A stretch of 64,000 nt of DNA from Asterias rubens (taxonomy: Eukaryota > Echinodermata > Asteroidea > Forcipulatida > Asteriidae). Location of the stretch: positions 8,828,333 through 8,892,332 of the forward strand of contig NC_047078.1 of NCBI RefSeq assembly GCF_902459465.1, written 5' to 3'. Both the position numbers and the translations under genes were made by a program. This document shows, piece by piece, positions 36,201-48,427 of the stretch. The notes beneath the pieces were generated by a model that saw only the letters and a list, made by a program, of their open reading frames with translations, ran no database searches and had not been told where the DNA came from. Within the stretch, counting starts at the first letter, position 1; the number at the start of each line of letters is the position of its first letter.

Positions 36201-38900
36201 AATGACACAACTACATGCATAAGACCCGAAACAACATTTTAATTTTTTTTTACTAAACCTAAAATCACTCTGTATGTTTCAACAATGACACAACTACATG
36301 CATAAGACACAAAACGACATTTTAATTTTTTTTACTTAACCTAAAATCACTCTGTATGTTTCAACATTGACACAACTACATGCAAAAGACCCGAAACAAC
36401 ATTTTAATTTTTTTTACTTAACCCAAAATCACTCTGTATGTTTCAACAATGACACAACTACATGCATAAGACCCGAAACAACATTTTAATTTTTTTTTAC
36501 TTAACCTAAAATCACTCTGTATGTTTCAACATTGACACACTTACATGGAAAGGACTCTACACAAAATTTTGTTAATTTTCTGTCACACTTATGTACACCA
36601 AAGTATATTTAAAAAGCATGTTGTTTATAGATTTGCTTACTTAACCTAAAGTCACTCTGTGTGTTTCAATAATGACACACCTACATGCAAAAGACTCTAT
36701 AATTTTTTTAATTTTTTTTCTGTTTACTAAACCTAAAGTCCCTCTGTATGTCAACAAGGTTACACTTACGCCCAAACAAATATATATAAAAAAAGCATAA
36801 TTGTTTATTTGTTTGTTTACTTAACCTAAAATCACTCTGTATGTTCCAACAATGACACACCTACATGTAAAGGACTCTAAACATTATTTACTTATTTTCT
36901 GTTTACTAAACCAAAAGTCACACTGTGTTTCAACAATGACACACCTTCATGCAAAAGACTCAAACAACATTTTACTTACTTTCTGTTTACTAAACCTAAA
37001 GATCCTCTGTATGTTTCAATAGGTCACACTTATGCGCAAACAAATGTACAAAATAAAAATAAAATTGTTAACTTCTTGTTTACTAAACCCTAAAGTCATT
37101 TTGTATGTTTCAACAAGGTCACACCTAGGCATACGCACAAAAAACCGATAAACAGTATTTTGTTTACTAATACTAAAGGCACTCTTAGTTTCAACATGGT
37201 CACACCCATGCACAAGAAACTCAAAAACGACAATAACTCTGTACATTTCAACAAAGACACATCTTTGTGCAAACAACTAAAAACACTACATTTTGCTTTT
37301 GATTACTAAATCTGAAGCCACTGTACGTTTCAACAATGACACACCTACATACAAAAGAGTCGAAACAACATTTATTTATGTTCTGTTACTAAACCTTAAG
37401 TCACTCTGTATTTTTTAACAATGGCACACCTACATGCAAAACACTTGAAACATAATTTTGTTCGATTTCTGTGTAGGCCCTATGTTCCAACAATGACACA
37501 TCCATGCACAAGAAACTCAAAAATTACATTAGTTTTGTTGTTTACTTAGTTAGTCTGTACATTTCAACAAAGACACACCTTTCGGCAAAGTAAAAACACC
37601 ACATTTTGTTTATTTTATGTTTACTAATCCTAAAACAGCATTTTAATTTTTTTGAATTAACCTTAAATCATTCTGTATGTTTCAACAATGACACACCTAC
37701 ATGCATAAGACCCAAAACAACAATTTAATTTTGTTTTACTTAACCTAAAATCATTCTGTATGTTTCAACAATGACACAACTACATGCATAAGACCCGAAA
37801 CAACATTTTAATTTTGTTTTACTTGACCTAAAATCACTCTATATGATTCAACAATGACACACCTTCATGCATAAGACCCGAATCAACATTTTATTTATTT
37901 TTACTTAACCTAAAATCGCTCTGTATGTTTCAACAATGACACAACTACATGCATAAGACCCGAAACAACATTTTAATTTTGTTTTACTTGACCTAAAATC
38001 ACTCTATATGATTCAACAATGACACACCTTCATGCATAAGACCCGAATCAACATTTTATTTTTACTTAACCTAAAATCGCTCTGTATGTTTCAACAATGA
38101 CACAACTACATGCATAAGACCCAAAACAACATTTTAATTTTGTTTTACTTGACCTAAAATCAATCTATATGATTCAACAATGACACACCTTCATGCATAA
38201 GACCCGAATCAACATTTTATTTATTTTTACTTAACCTAAAATTGCTCTGTATGTTTCAACAATGACACAACTACATGCATAAGACCCGAAAAAACATTTT
38301 AATTTTGTTTTACTTGACCTAAAATCACTCTATATGATTCAACAATGACACACCTTCGTGCATAAGACCCGAATCAACATTTTATTTTATTTTTACTTAA
38401 CCTAAAATCGCTCTGTATGTTTCAACAATGACACACCTACTTGCAAAAGACTCGAAACAACATTTTATTTATTTTGTGTTTACTAAACCTAAAATCACTC
38501 TGTATGTTTCAACAACGACACACCTACATGCAAAAGACCCGAATCAACATTTTACATTTTTTTCACTTAACCTAAAATCACTCTGTGTGTTTCAATAATG
38601 ACACACCTACATGCAAAAGACTCTAATTTTGTATATATTTATTTTCTGTTTACTAAACCTAAAGTAAAATTGTTTACTTGTTTACTAGACCCTAAAATAA
38701 TTTTGTATGTTTCAACAAGGTCACACCTATAGGCCTACGCACAAAAAACCGATAAACAGTATTTTGTTTACTAATACCAAAGGCACTCTTAGTTTCAACA
38801 TGGTCACACCCATGCACACAAAACTCAAAAACTACAATTACTCTGTACATTTCAACAAAGACACACTTTTGTGCAAACAACTACACAAACAACCTTTTGT
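33280..38900. repeat. Array of about 83-bp units (5.6 kb)
   Basis: Degenerate units contain ACTAAACCTAAAGTCACTCT, GTATGTTTCAACAATGACAC and ACCTACATGCA. They are strongly diverged at the left, homogeneous with an 83-bp period between about 35680 and 36540, and organised as dimers of about 165 bp (alternating CTCTGTATGTTTC and CTCTATATGATTC) at 37740-38400. The right edge (38690-38880) matches older-looking units near 33480-33660 and 37090-37290 rather than the homogeneous core. No open frame persists across units. Confidence 0.92.
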
Positions 38901-40369
38901 TTATCATTACTATTTTGTTCGCTGTGTTTGCATAAAGTCACAACTTCAAGATGTTCAGGCAGACATACCTAATTATGTCCACATTTTCAATACATTCACA
39001 CCTTTCACGAAAACCCCAAAATCTTTTTCTGGCAAGAAATCTTATCACCTAACATGGCCACTATTGTGAATTTGAAAGTTTTCCAATCTGTTTTGAACAG
39101 ACTTTTCCCGGAGTCAGAATCATGCCTCTACAAAAACCTCAACGCATTGCACATGTATTGCCACATGACTTTACATTCCAACTTTCATTGTTAGTGTTTG
39201 AAAAAAGCAATCATCTGACAGGTGCATTTGAATACTTTTCGAGGAGGATGTATGTCAATTACAACTTGGGATTTTGGAGCCATGCCAACAAAGGCAGCCA
39301 ATTCACCCTTTTGTTTGGTTCAGCCAAAATGTTACATTCAACAATGTTGGTAGAATTAATACCAGTCACCTATGACCTAGCTCCAAAAATGATTCATCAG
39401 TTTTCGATGACCTGTGCCGAACTTAATTAAGCAGTTTGGCACAAAATACTGCTTGAAAAATTGTTTGGCTAAGCAAATTTTGAGCGTAACACCCCCAGCC
39501 ACAATAATGTTAACTTATTGTACTGGTATATCATGTTTCTTGTAAGGCAATACTTGTATTTGCTTAGCAAGTGTTTGTGGGCCAAGCTTTATGAGTGGGC
39601 CAAGCGAACTACGTTAGATAGATGGCTGATCATCACGAACAATATCAGGGGGCTAGCAAGATTATTAAAATAGTTTGTTATAAACAATGCGTCAATTTGG
39701 TGGGAAGTTTGCCACTAAACCCCAACAAAGTTTGCTGAAATCGGTGATTTGTTTTTAATTTAAACTCTTCCGAAATTCTTCGGCAAATTTAATGCGATCT
39801 TGACAGGCAGGACAGGTTGTGTTGTGCCCTAAAAATAAAAACTGGATTGACACTTTCCATTTGGACTTGTTTTTGCATACAATACATGAGTATAAACAAT
39901 AACGGCAAAATTGAGTCTAAAAATGCACATAAGACAGGTTGGTTTGGCAGTTTGTTTTATCATGGCTAAACTTCATTAACTTTAATTTGTCCGACAGGGG
40001 ATGGCTGCTAAAAAAAGAAAATTCTCAACGCCAGACGGGCATGACGGGTGTTCGTTGTAATGTTGCAAACGCAATATTACGCAATGGTTCAAAAATACTA
40101 CAGAACACGAAGAGCTTTGACGGCGAAAATTTAGTCTGAAATTTCACATAGGAAAGTTTGAGTTGGCAGGGTTTTATCATCTTTAACTGTGCATTACCGA
40201 AAACAGTTTCTTCTAAAAATCTGTGTGTGTGGGAATTATTTTGACGGCAAAATTTAGACTTAAATTTCACATAAAACAAGTTGGTTTGTAGAGGTTTTTT
40301 TCTTCAACTCATTGCGTGTGAGTTTGGGAGCAGTTTTTCCGCTTAATTAAGGGGTTGTTTCTGACTCAC
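38901..40369. other. Non-coding stretch with degenerate repeats
   Basis: GACGGCAAAATTTAG-type segments recur near 39902, 40121 and 40242 (each followed by TTCACATA- or GCACATAAG-like sequence and a TTGGTTTG-like phrase), giving three degenerate direct repeats at uneven spacing. About 39430-39600 resembles the GCTTAGCA-containing dispersed repeat also seen near 41640 and 42170. The 102-codon frame at 39122-39430 has no recognisable feature. Confidence 0.4.
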
Positions 40370-40510
40370 CCCAGACGAACTCTTCAAGTTTGTCTGAGTC
40401 CGGCGCTGTGAAGTGTCAAGAGTGCCTCTTGCCGTCTGGGAGCTTCGTGTGGTCGGGGAGGAACAGCTCTCGGTCCTCAGCGAGAAAAGCTTCTCACAGC
40501 TGTTGTCGCC
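40370..40510 (-). CDS. Candidate internal exon, minus strand (47 codons)
   Basis: A strong acceptor (TTTTTTCCCGCAG) and a strong donor (CTGGG/GTGAGT) bracket 141 bp that is open in one phase-0 frame. It reads GDNSCEKLFSLRTESCSS, then a Ser/Thr/Arg/Gln-rich low-complexity stretch. GC content is clearly above the flanks. A further donor (ATAAG/GTAAGA) lies near 40690 on the same strand, so an upstream exon may exist. I do not recognise the product. Confidence 0.4.
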
Positions 40511-42398
40511 CTGCGGGAAAAAAATAACAAAGCAACATGAGAAAACTTAACAAAATTGCTAAGATACGCATTTTGGTGCAAAATAGACGTTGGTCAAACA
40601 GTTTTTTGGCTGGCGGGAAAAGTGTGACGGATGTCGAGTTCTAGCCTCCTTTTTCAGACTAAAAATTGTTTTAAACGTGAATTTTTCTTACCTTATGACA
40701 AGCGAACTCTGTGGTTTGGTTTAGGGTGTGAAACAGCTCTCGAAACCAACGGGAAAGTAATTTTGACAAAAGTTAAAATTTGACTAAAAATTACCACTGC
40801 AATAACACAACCACACCCGTTGAAATTCAGCTCCAGAGTGATTTGCCCGCCCACCCGGTCCCCAGGGCCCGCACCAGCACGTCCAGCCGAATAGCAGTAA
40901 TAGGGTTAATTTGTACACGAACATATGTAAATCTGAAAATTTGAGTGAACTTATCCCTCCGCTCGAGACATTTTTCTTTAATTTTAGACATAAGGTTGTA
41001 AGTTTCCAAACAAAATATGACTGAATTTCCTTTTTAATTAAAATCTGAAGAAATTTCAAAATATTCTTCATTCCCAACGACGGTTTATAGGTTTTTCGAG
41101 GTGATTTCAGGGTCTAGTTTTTGGTCCGCACATTTTTCCAACTCGGAATGGTCGACTGTGATTGGTCTGGAGTGCAATGACGTCATCGTTTCACAGATGC
41201 AGACGATAAATAAAAAACAGGATCCGGATCCGCGCCAAAAAGGACGAGAAGAAAATTTCGTCTTCCAAAGACAAAGGATCTTAATCCTTTTACAAAAGGT
41301 TGTTTTTCCAAACGTGTGCGCATCCAAATCGGTCATGTCACGGACGTCTTTGCTCAGACAGTGCACACATTAATGACATGGGTTTGTCCACGCATTAAGA
41401 GCACTGTTAAACAATTTATACTATCGATTTCATATATTTATTGACCAAATCGTTTTACCGGCTAGGGCCAATAATCAATAAATATACGATGTGGTGATCA
41501 TATATACTTGCTGAGAAAGTGTTTTAAATTTTGAGGATTTGACACATCATCTCACATTTCATTTTGACACATAAGAGATCTCAAATCAATGATAAAACAA
41601 AGTAATTGTAAAGTATAGGTCTATTGACGGTCCAGATCCCAATCCCAATTTCATGAAGCTGCTTTAAGAAGTTTTCTGCTTAGCATCATTTGAGTTGGGC
41701 GCCAAGCACAACACGAAAAGTTAATTTAGTTTTGGCTGGTAACCTGGCAACCTGTTTCTTAGGTTTCTGTGCTCAAAAATGTTTTGTGCATTTAAGTTAA
41801 AAAGGCCATAATCCGATAACAAAAGGGTCAATTGAAATGTTTGTGTGCATTTAAATCGGGCATGTCACAGACGCCATGGCTGCTCACAGTGTACAGGTTA
41901 ATGGAATGAGTTTGATAGTGCAGTAATATCACTGTTAATTAAAATGGATACTATTTTTATTGTCTGGTAATGGTCAATAGAAAAAACATACGATGTGATA
42001 ATTCTCGTATATTGGCCAAGAAGATGTTTGAAATTTGACGATTTCAAATAATAATCAAACTATAAAGTATTTGTAGTAAAGTATGGAAGTATATATAAAG
42101 GTAAGCAAACATTGAGTAGGGCACCATGATACATGTAAACAATGTCAAGTTAATGTAATTTTGGCTGGTAACCTGTTTCTGTTAAGCAAGCCATATATAT
42201 CAGTGTTTATAATTTCTATGAAGCCTGCACAACAACTTGCTCAGCACATAATAGTATTGCTTAGCAGGAACAGGTTAACAGCCAAAATAACATCAAGTTT
42301 GCATTGTTGTGGCTGGTGCCCAACTCAATTTATGCTTAGCAAGGAATTTGTTTTCGATCAGTATTTTATGCTTAATAGCTTTATGAAACTGGGCCCCG
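40511..42398. other. Non-coding stretch with promoter-like words and dispersed repeats
   Basis: 41155-41240 contains an inverted CCAAT (ATTGG), a full CRE (TGACGTCA, 41178-41185) and an E2F-like GCGCCAAA. 41640-41780 and 42160-42395 are related dispersed repeats (GGCTGGTAACCTG and GCTTAGCA words in opposite orientation). Short open frames on both strands overlap each other and are not supported. Confidence 0.4.
41155..41240. promoter_or_regulatory. Possible promoter: CCAAT, CRE and E2F-like words
   Basis: Within 85 bp there are ATTGG (41161), the palindromic CRE TGACGTCA (41178-41185) and CGCGCCAAAAAGG (about 41231). The cluster lies upstream, in minus orientation, of the candidate exon at 40370-40510. 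Word matches alone are weak evidence. Confidence 0.25.
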
Positions 42399-42533
42399 AT
42401 TTCACAAAGAGTTAGGACATGTCCTAACTTAGGACTAGTCCTAGGAGATATATAAATTGCATGGATAGTCCTAAGCTAGGATGAGTAACTGGTCCTAACT
42501 TGAGATAAGACTAGTCCTTACTCTTTGTGAAAT
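42399..42533. mobile_element. Palindromic MITE (TTTCACAAAGAGTTAGGAC family), copy 1
   Basis: The ends ATTTCACAAAGAGTTAGGAC and CTTACTCTTTGTGAAAT are inverted copies. The interior is a series of TAGGACTAGTCCTA-like palindromes. A related copy is at 51214-51395. No coding capacity. Confidence 0.7.
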
Positions 42534-43114
42534 CCACCCGGGACGGGTAGGCCTACTTATTTTCGACAAATAACACTTTCAACTAAAAACGAAGCCCTTA
42601 TAATAAAGTTGAATGTTGTCATATTGATTTAAATCACATTTGCTGTTCGGGTAATCCAGTATTCTACTACATAAGAGGTTTATTTTGAGAGCGTGGTTAT
42701 ACTACATAAATTACCTAGGTTTGAGCGAGCTCAGCTGGTCAGGCGTGCCGTGGTTTTTGCGTTGTGCACGGCGTGAAGTCGGGCTATGTGCCAGGGGAGA
42801 CCGCGAAGTTGTCCGACTCCAGCTGATAGGGCCCACAGCTACCCTTCTAATGAACAAATTTGAGGGTGAAAATAAAGGGATGTGCAGCTTCTTCAGTAGA
42901 TTTTTGTTGACAATATTGACAGCAAAATCATTACACTTTCCGTGGACTTATTTTATAACGGTATACACATGACATCGTGTGCACATTCTCGTATATTTTT
43001 CCTAGTTGGTGGGTAGAAACAGTGTGTTGGTAGTGGTGGTGATTGGGGGCGGGGCTTACGATAGGACATGTGCATATTTCATCCCCCCCCCCAATAATTC
43101 AAAATACAACTAAG
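42534..43114. other. Non-coding stretch, no gene seen
   Basis: A GC-rich patch (about 42730-42840) and a 95-codon frame are present, but no splice structure or family similarity supports coding. A C-run (43082-43092) ends the stretch. Confidence 0.4.
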
Positions 43115-43239
43115 GCCGTGTCCGAAACGGCGACTTCGGCAACAGCTACGGGATCGCGCGCGTCTGCTATTCTTCAACACTGGTAGACGCGCTGATCTAG
43201 ACGTAGCTGTAGCCGAAGTCGTCGTTTCGGACACAGCCA
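43115..43239. mobile_element. 125-bp MITE with GGCYGTGTCCGAAAC ends
   Basis: The left arm starts GGCCGTGTCCGAAACGGCGA and the right arm is its inverted partner ending GTTTCGGACACAGCC. The arms pair over about 36 bp with few mismatches and continue CGACTTCGGC(A/T)ACAGCTAC. Non-autonomous elements with this kind of end occur in several animal genomes, but I do not assign a superfamily because no clear target duplication is visible. Confidence 0.75.
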
Positions 43240-44445
43240 TAGTTTCATAAACAATGTTCCGAAGAGACACGCTGGAGCATCACATGTCATTGAGGGCGCT
43301 GTTCGCTGTTGTGGCATTTAAATTGCAATGTTCAACATGGGAGGTGTGGCTTCCCTAATCTTTTAGAATGCCAAACACTTTCTTTGCCTCAGTCCTTCCT
43401 TTAACTGAATAAGTTTTTATCCCAAGTGTTTTTTAATTTGCTAATAAAGCTAGAATACAATTTAATTTTTTTTGGCAAAAGTAGATGGATGATGGGAAGC
43501 GGGTGGGGAGTTGGGGGGGGGGGGGGTCCCCAGTCCATCTATATTCCCATCCCTCCCAGCTCATTATGTTGAAATGGCAACGAATATTTACTGTTTGAAC
43601 TGGTATTTATGTTTTCTTCTTTATTTCTGAAAATGTTGGACATGTCAAATTAAAAGTCAGCAATTTTTGTTTTTTAACAAATTATCAGAGGGTCTAATAA
43701 ATAATTAAAACCAATTGTGGTTTTCCGCTTAGTTTTTGTCAATTTCTTTTTGTTCAAATATGCTTTACTCTGTCCCCACTGTAGACAAACAAAAAAACAA
43801 GTATATGGTGTTATTCCAACCATTCATTTGTAAGAACTTTTCAATTAAAAAAATACATAGATAATAAATCAATCAAAATATTTGTGTATAAAAGCTTAGT
43901 CACTGATAATAAAGTAACAACATTTCCAGAGAAAAAAGTCCAGACTTTTGAAGAAAACAAAACTCACAGTTTTATATTTCTATTTGGGTGAATGGTCTAT
44001 ATTTTGACAAGCCTATGTACCGAAAACAATATTTTATGAAAACTCCCAGTGATTTGTTCACTTGGATTATAGGTTAGGTTGTCGGAACAGAGGGGATGTC
44101 GGAACAGAGGGGATGTCGAAACATAGGGGTGTCGAAACATGAAAGTGCAACCTTCCATAGCAGCAATTGGAACCCAACACTGCACAATGTTAACAAGTTT
44201 TCAATGTTTTCACTAAAACACAACTACTGATTTGATGACAAGTTCACAAGTTGAACTTAGAGCTATCGGGCATATTTATTGAAAACTAGAGCCTGAACAC
44301 GAAATCATCCTCCAAAAAAAGAGTGTATTTTAAATAATGTTTATGTTAATATTATTAAGATTTTTTATGCAACACTGCAATATTATATAACAAGGTACAG
44401 CCTCTATTGTTAGTTGTGACTTTTTCAAGAGCACTTGTAAGAGCA
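43240..44445. other. Non-coding stretch with poly-G and 17-bp repeat
   Basis: 43512-43527 is a run of 15 or more G. The 17-bp tandem repeat is listed separately. Otherwise AT-rich, with no gene seen. Confidence 0.45.
44081..44145. repeat. 17-bp tandem repeat, about 4 copies
   Basis: The unit GTCGGAACAGAGGGGAT is present twice exactly, then as GTCGAAACATAGGGGT and GTCGAAACATGAAAG. Confidence 0.85.
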
Positions 44446-44630
44446 TAGACTTGATTCAAGTCCCTTTATCGTGTGAGGTCCCAAACATGTAACACGCCAG
44501 CAGTCACATAAGACAAGTGCGCCCCCATCGTCAAAATGTAGTTATTGGCCCGCAAGCAGAACAGGTTGGGGCCTGGAAAACAATTATTTTCTGTGGCGCT
44601 GGCACGGGATTGGGACTTGAGTCAAGTCTA
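44446..44630. mobile_element. Palindromic MITE (TAGACTTG family), copy 2
   Basis: The left end TAGACTTGATTCAAGTCCC and right end GGGACTTGAGTCAAGTCTA are inverted copies with one mismatch in 19. The interior differs from the 126-bp copy at 692-817, so the family is defined by its ends. Confidence 0.75.
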
Positions 44631-46803
44631 GTCAGAGCAAGGCAGTTTGTCCTCAACAGTAAAAGGATATAGACATTTCAAGGGGCATCAAGGCAATGAA
44701 TGACCAGTGGCATTGGGACAAATGCCTTTATGAAGAATCAGGGCTGATCTTTGTGCAGAAAATATGCTGAATGATCATTATTTCTTTTAACAGTAAATGA
44801 TAACTGCAACCATAATTTGACCATCAAAACTTTTCCATACCAATTTCTGATGAGAAACCTCGGGGAAGATTAAAGGGTCATGTTTAACAATAAAATACTT
44901 GAAGTTCTTATCTTGGTGTTACAACTCAAACATTGAGGCTTTTATAAAAAGGAAAGGGTGCAATATTTATCAATGTACAAACTATAACATTTATTCAAAC
45001 AAACATTATTTGTCGACATGATGGCAACCTTAGTAGATGTCTTGAGCATTATGTCACAGACCCAAATAGAGCCCTCACTGAGATAAATGAAGACTATTAT
45101 TGGCTGTGAGTTGTTAGCTTTATGTACATTCAGGCATGTCTCCATTGTTTGACCTCAGCGATTGCGACCAATTGCTGCAGGCGAGCCGTCATTGCATAAA
45201 ATGCACATTTTGTACACAAAGACATTGGAAAACCAGCATCTTTTAAACTTTTAATGTGAATTCTGTGTTATTCTCAATGATGGAAAACGGTGCAGACCAT
45301 AGAGTCTTTGTGTGATACTCTACAGAATCTGCACCGACTGGAACTAAGAGAAAGACACTTCTATTTGTGCCAGCATTCCAGCAATGGTGGCCCGGCCAGC
45401 AGCACATAGGTGTGCAAGCTAAAAAAGTCTATGAATATAAAAATACCTAGTGCTCACAAATTCCCTATTTTAGGGTGAAAATTACAAAAACTAGTGACCA
45501 TTGAGAACACTTTTTCATTGTTACATCATTGCACCCGGGTCAGCCCAAAGTAAATCGCTCACAAAGTTGGTCGACCAGGGAAAGCTAATCGAACACACCT
45601 TTTATGTCATAATGTGGCTCGGCTCATTTGTGCAGCAACATGTCATCCAGTGGTTCAAATGTGAGTGCATACAAATATAACTATTTAGCCAGTTTAAATA
45701 AAAAACAGATCAGTAGACCCATATTAAGTGCCAGGCAGCCCCCCAAAAAAACAAAAAAAGGTAGCAAGCACACTGATTATATATTTACTTTGTATGTACA
45801 AAAAATACACAAACCTCAAACTTCGGTACTTGCTAGTGAAAACAGAACACACATATTGGATGCATATACATGAGGCATATAAATGAGAATATGCAGAATA
45901 TAATCATGAGGTGAAATCGAACTATTCCATTTTATAAGGCAAAGCCAAATGAAACTGGAAGAGTCAAACTTCACAGAGTGATTGTATTCTATATAATGCA
46001 AAAACAAAATGTATGCAGTATGTGTTTTATATAGCTCACACATACATGTAGACCCTTGTTTTGTAAAATGTTGCCACCATAAACACAAAATAGACATGGA
46101 AACTCGTCCATTCAAAACTTTTGAAAATAAATTTTAAAAACTTTTTAATAAACAATGTAGATGACTCCATATAGTCATCAACCTTGTCCACCTTGACATG
46201 GTCTTTCCTAGTTTGGACCAACAAGTTGGGCTTGATCATTTTGGTAAGGGTACTGCAAAATGTCTAAAGCATCCTTTAATTATCCATATAGGGCTCCAAT
46301 ATAAAATTTTGGAGTATCGCAGCAGTACACCTGGACGAAACTTGCACAAGGAACATCATTGGCCATAGTTCGACCAAGTTTGCCCAAACTATGTCTAGTC
46401 AATGGTAGTTTGACTATGCTGGTCAACTATATAGAACCAGCCTACTAGGCATGGTCGCTTCACTGGTTATCAACAGCCGTTTCCATAGCACAGTGCAGAG
46501 TGGAACAGTTCTAACAAAATGATAGGTGCAATAAGTCGGGAGCTATGTCAAAATGACATGACTTAAGGCGTTTGCACTACAACTTATGTGCAAATGGCCT
46601 ACGTATGTCTCTAAACAACAACTTGTTAACCATTGGTCCTTGAGCGAACTTAACACCGTCAACCCCATCAATCGCATGACAAAGATCTGTGCATGTGCTA
46701 CTAAATAATTAAAATATTGGCAGTTCCAGAACAAGTTTCAGATTCTACAAAACACACAAGGTGAGCATGACAAACCCTCATGTTATAAGAACATCTCAAA
46801 AAT
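44631..46803. other. Non-coding stretch downstream of the MULE/SWIM gene
   Basis: The sequence is AT-rich. It includes possible 3' UTR of the minus-strand gene, with candidate AATAAA signals on the minus strand near 44993. CCATTGACTAGACAT-like and TAGTTTGACTATG-like inverted words occur near 46380-46430. No other gene is supported. Confidence 0.4.
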
Positions 46804-48427
46804 CTATTCTCCAAATGTGTACAAAGAACAAACCAGTTCAGCCTCAGAAGTAAATCTCTTTGTTCGTTGAACAAAATCTTCTAACGCATCTCTATAAATA
46901 CCAGGGTTATTGAGGAAACCATTCTTGATCCTTGTAACGAAAGCATCCAAGTCTTCCAGGACTTTCTTCTGATGGGCTTTGTAAGGTTTCCCCACTGGGG
47001 TGACCTTCGACCTTCTGGTCTCCAGAGATACATCTTCCTCTAATGCTACACGTGCACTACCTTCAACATCATTGACGTCTGATTCCTCCCTATGGCGCTT
47101 CCTTCTTGAGTTGCTATCCTCCGCCAGTGCCCCTGAGATTTCAAACAAAAGTTTACTCATGGCATCGTCATTGACAGGAATGAAGTTCCAGGAGGGGATG
47201 TAGAAACCGGTCAGGATAGCCTTCTGATGGCAACAGGGACCTCCCGAACTTCCAACCTTGCAAGTGCAGAGACCCACAGTCATGTCCACCCTGAAGGGAG
47301 GCTCCTCGGGCTTCTCATGGGGTACAAGAAACACCATCGCTGACTCCTGAACTATCTGGCTCTTTGGGGTGCACCCGGCGGGGCTTCCGGCTGAGATGTA
47401 CCTAGAACCCAGTGCCTTTTCCAGTCTGTTGTGGCTAACATCCAGCAAGCGTGTTTGGTAGTACTGGTCCATTCGAGTCAGTAAGAAATCCACCAGCTGG
47501 ACAGCACTGTATGTTTTTGCGCGGTGGAAGATTTTATCCTTGAGAATTCGCATGGCTGACTCGCAGTAGTTACTGGTGTTATTACCTCTTAACGACAAGC
47601 TGTCCAAGTAGCAAAGCGCCCATTCGTGTTTCCTTTCATACATTTTCACATATATGCTCATCATTAAGGGATATTTATCAACGATTGAGTCATGAATGAT
47701 GCTTGCATAAACTGCTTCTATCTCGTCAGCTGTGGAGGAATATAGCATGGATTTCATCAACTGGAAGAGGTATGGCCCATCTTCTCGTTGGTTCTTGAAT
47801 TTGGGATCAAACAGATGTCTCCAGAACGACTGTAACACTTGATAAATGCAAAGTATCAGCGTTGACTGGGGGTAGATAGTACTTAGTGCGAGCCTTTCTT
47901 CTTCTAAGTCATCTGTAAAGAAGACTTCAGGACCGATTGAACCTCTACCGTAAAAGGCAGTGTCGCCAACGATTTCTTGACCAAGCCGAATGGCTGCTTC
48001 AAGATGTGCCTTAGAGTCATTCGTTGTGATGTAAGCACCAAGAGGCAAGCCTCCCGCAAAGCTTGGCGTCATCATCAGGAAAACATGGCTGTTCTGTCCA
48101 CTGATGATTCCCGAAGCATCCATGAAGACCATCTCACCTGAATACTTAACCATCTTGTGGGCTCGCTTCATGAGCGGGGTGATGATGGCCATTACCAGTT
48201 GATCATCTTTGACGACCATCCTAACGCAGTCGCCGTTCTCCAGGTTATACTTGTTAATCTTCTCCCTCAACATCTCCACCATCTCCGTGTTGGTGCTGAC
48301 ACAGAATGCCTTCCTATCCTTGGGACCTTTCCCCATTTCCTCACTCATATCTTCCATGTCAGACATCAGTTTTAATCTCTTTTTGCGGCTACCACCACTG
48401 GTCTTCCCCCAAATCTGGTTGTACAAC
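46804..48427 (-). CDS. Last exon of the MULE/SWIM gene: catalytic core and SWIM finger
   Basis: The acceptor is ACCCTAG at 48428-48430 on the minus strand. The exon supplies 540 residues beginning LYNQIWGK and ending before a TAG at 46804-46806. It holds the whole D-D-E core and the CTC-x8-CCH SWIM motif. It is unbroken and uses ordinary codons, with no premature stop or frameshift, unlike a decaying transposon copy. Confidence 0.85.

Noticed and set aside
33280..38900. CCCTAAA words as interstitial telomere repeats
   Set aside because: They occur once per 83-bp unit within ACTAAACCCTAAAGTC, not in tandem. Metazoan telomeres are normally TTAGGG.
39122..39430. 102-codon frame after the 83-bp array
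   Set aside because: No recognisable motif, splice site or conserved feature. Single ORFs of this size are expected by chance in 64 kb.
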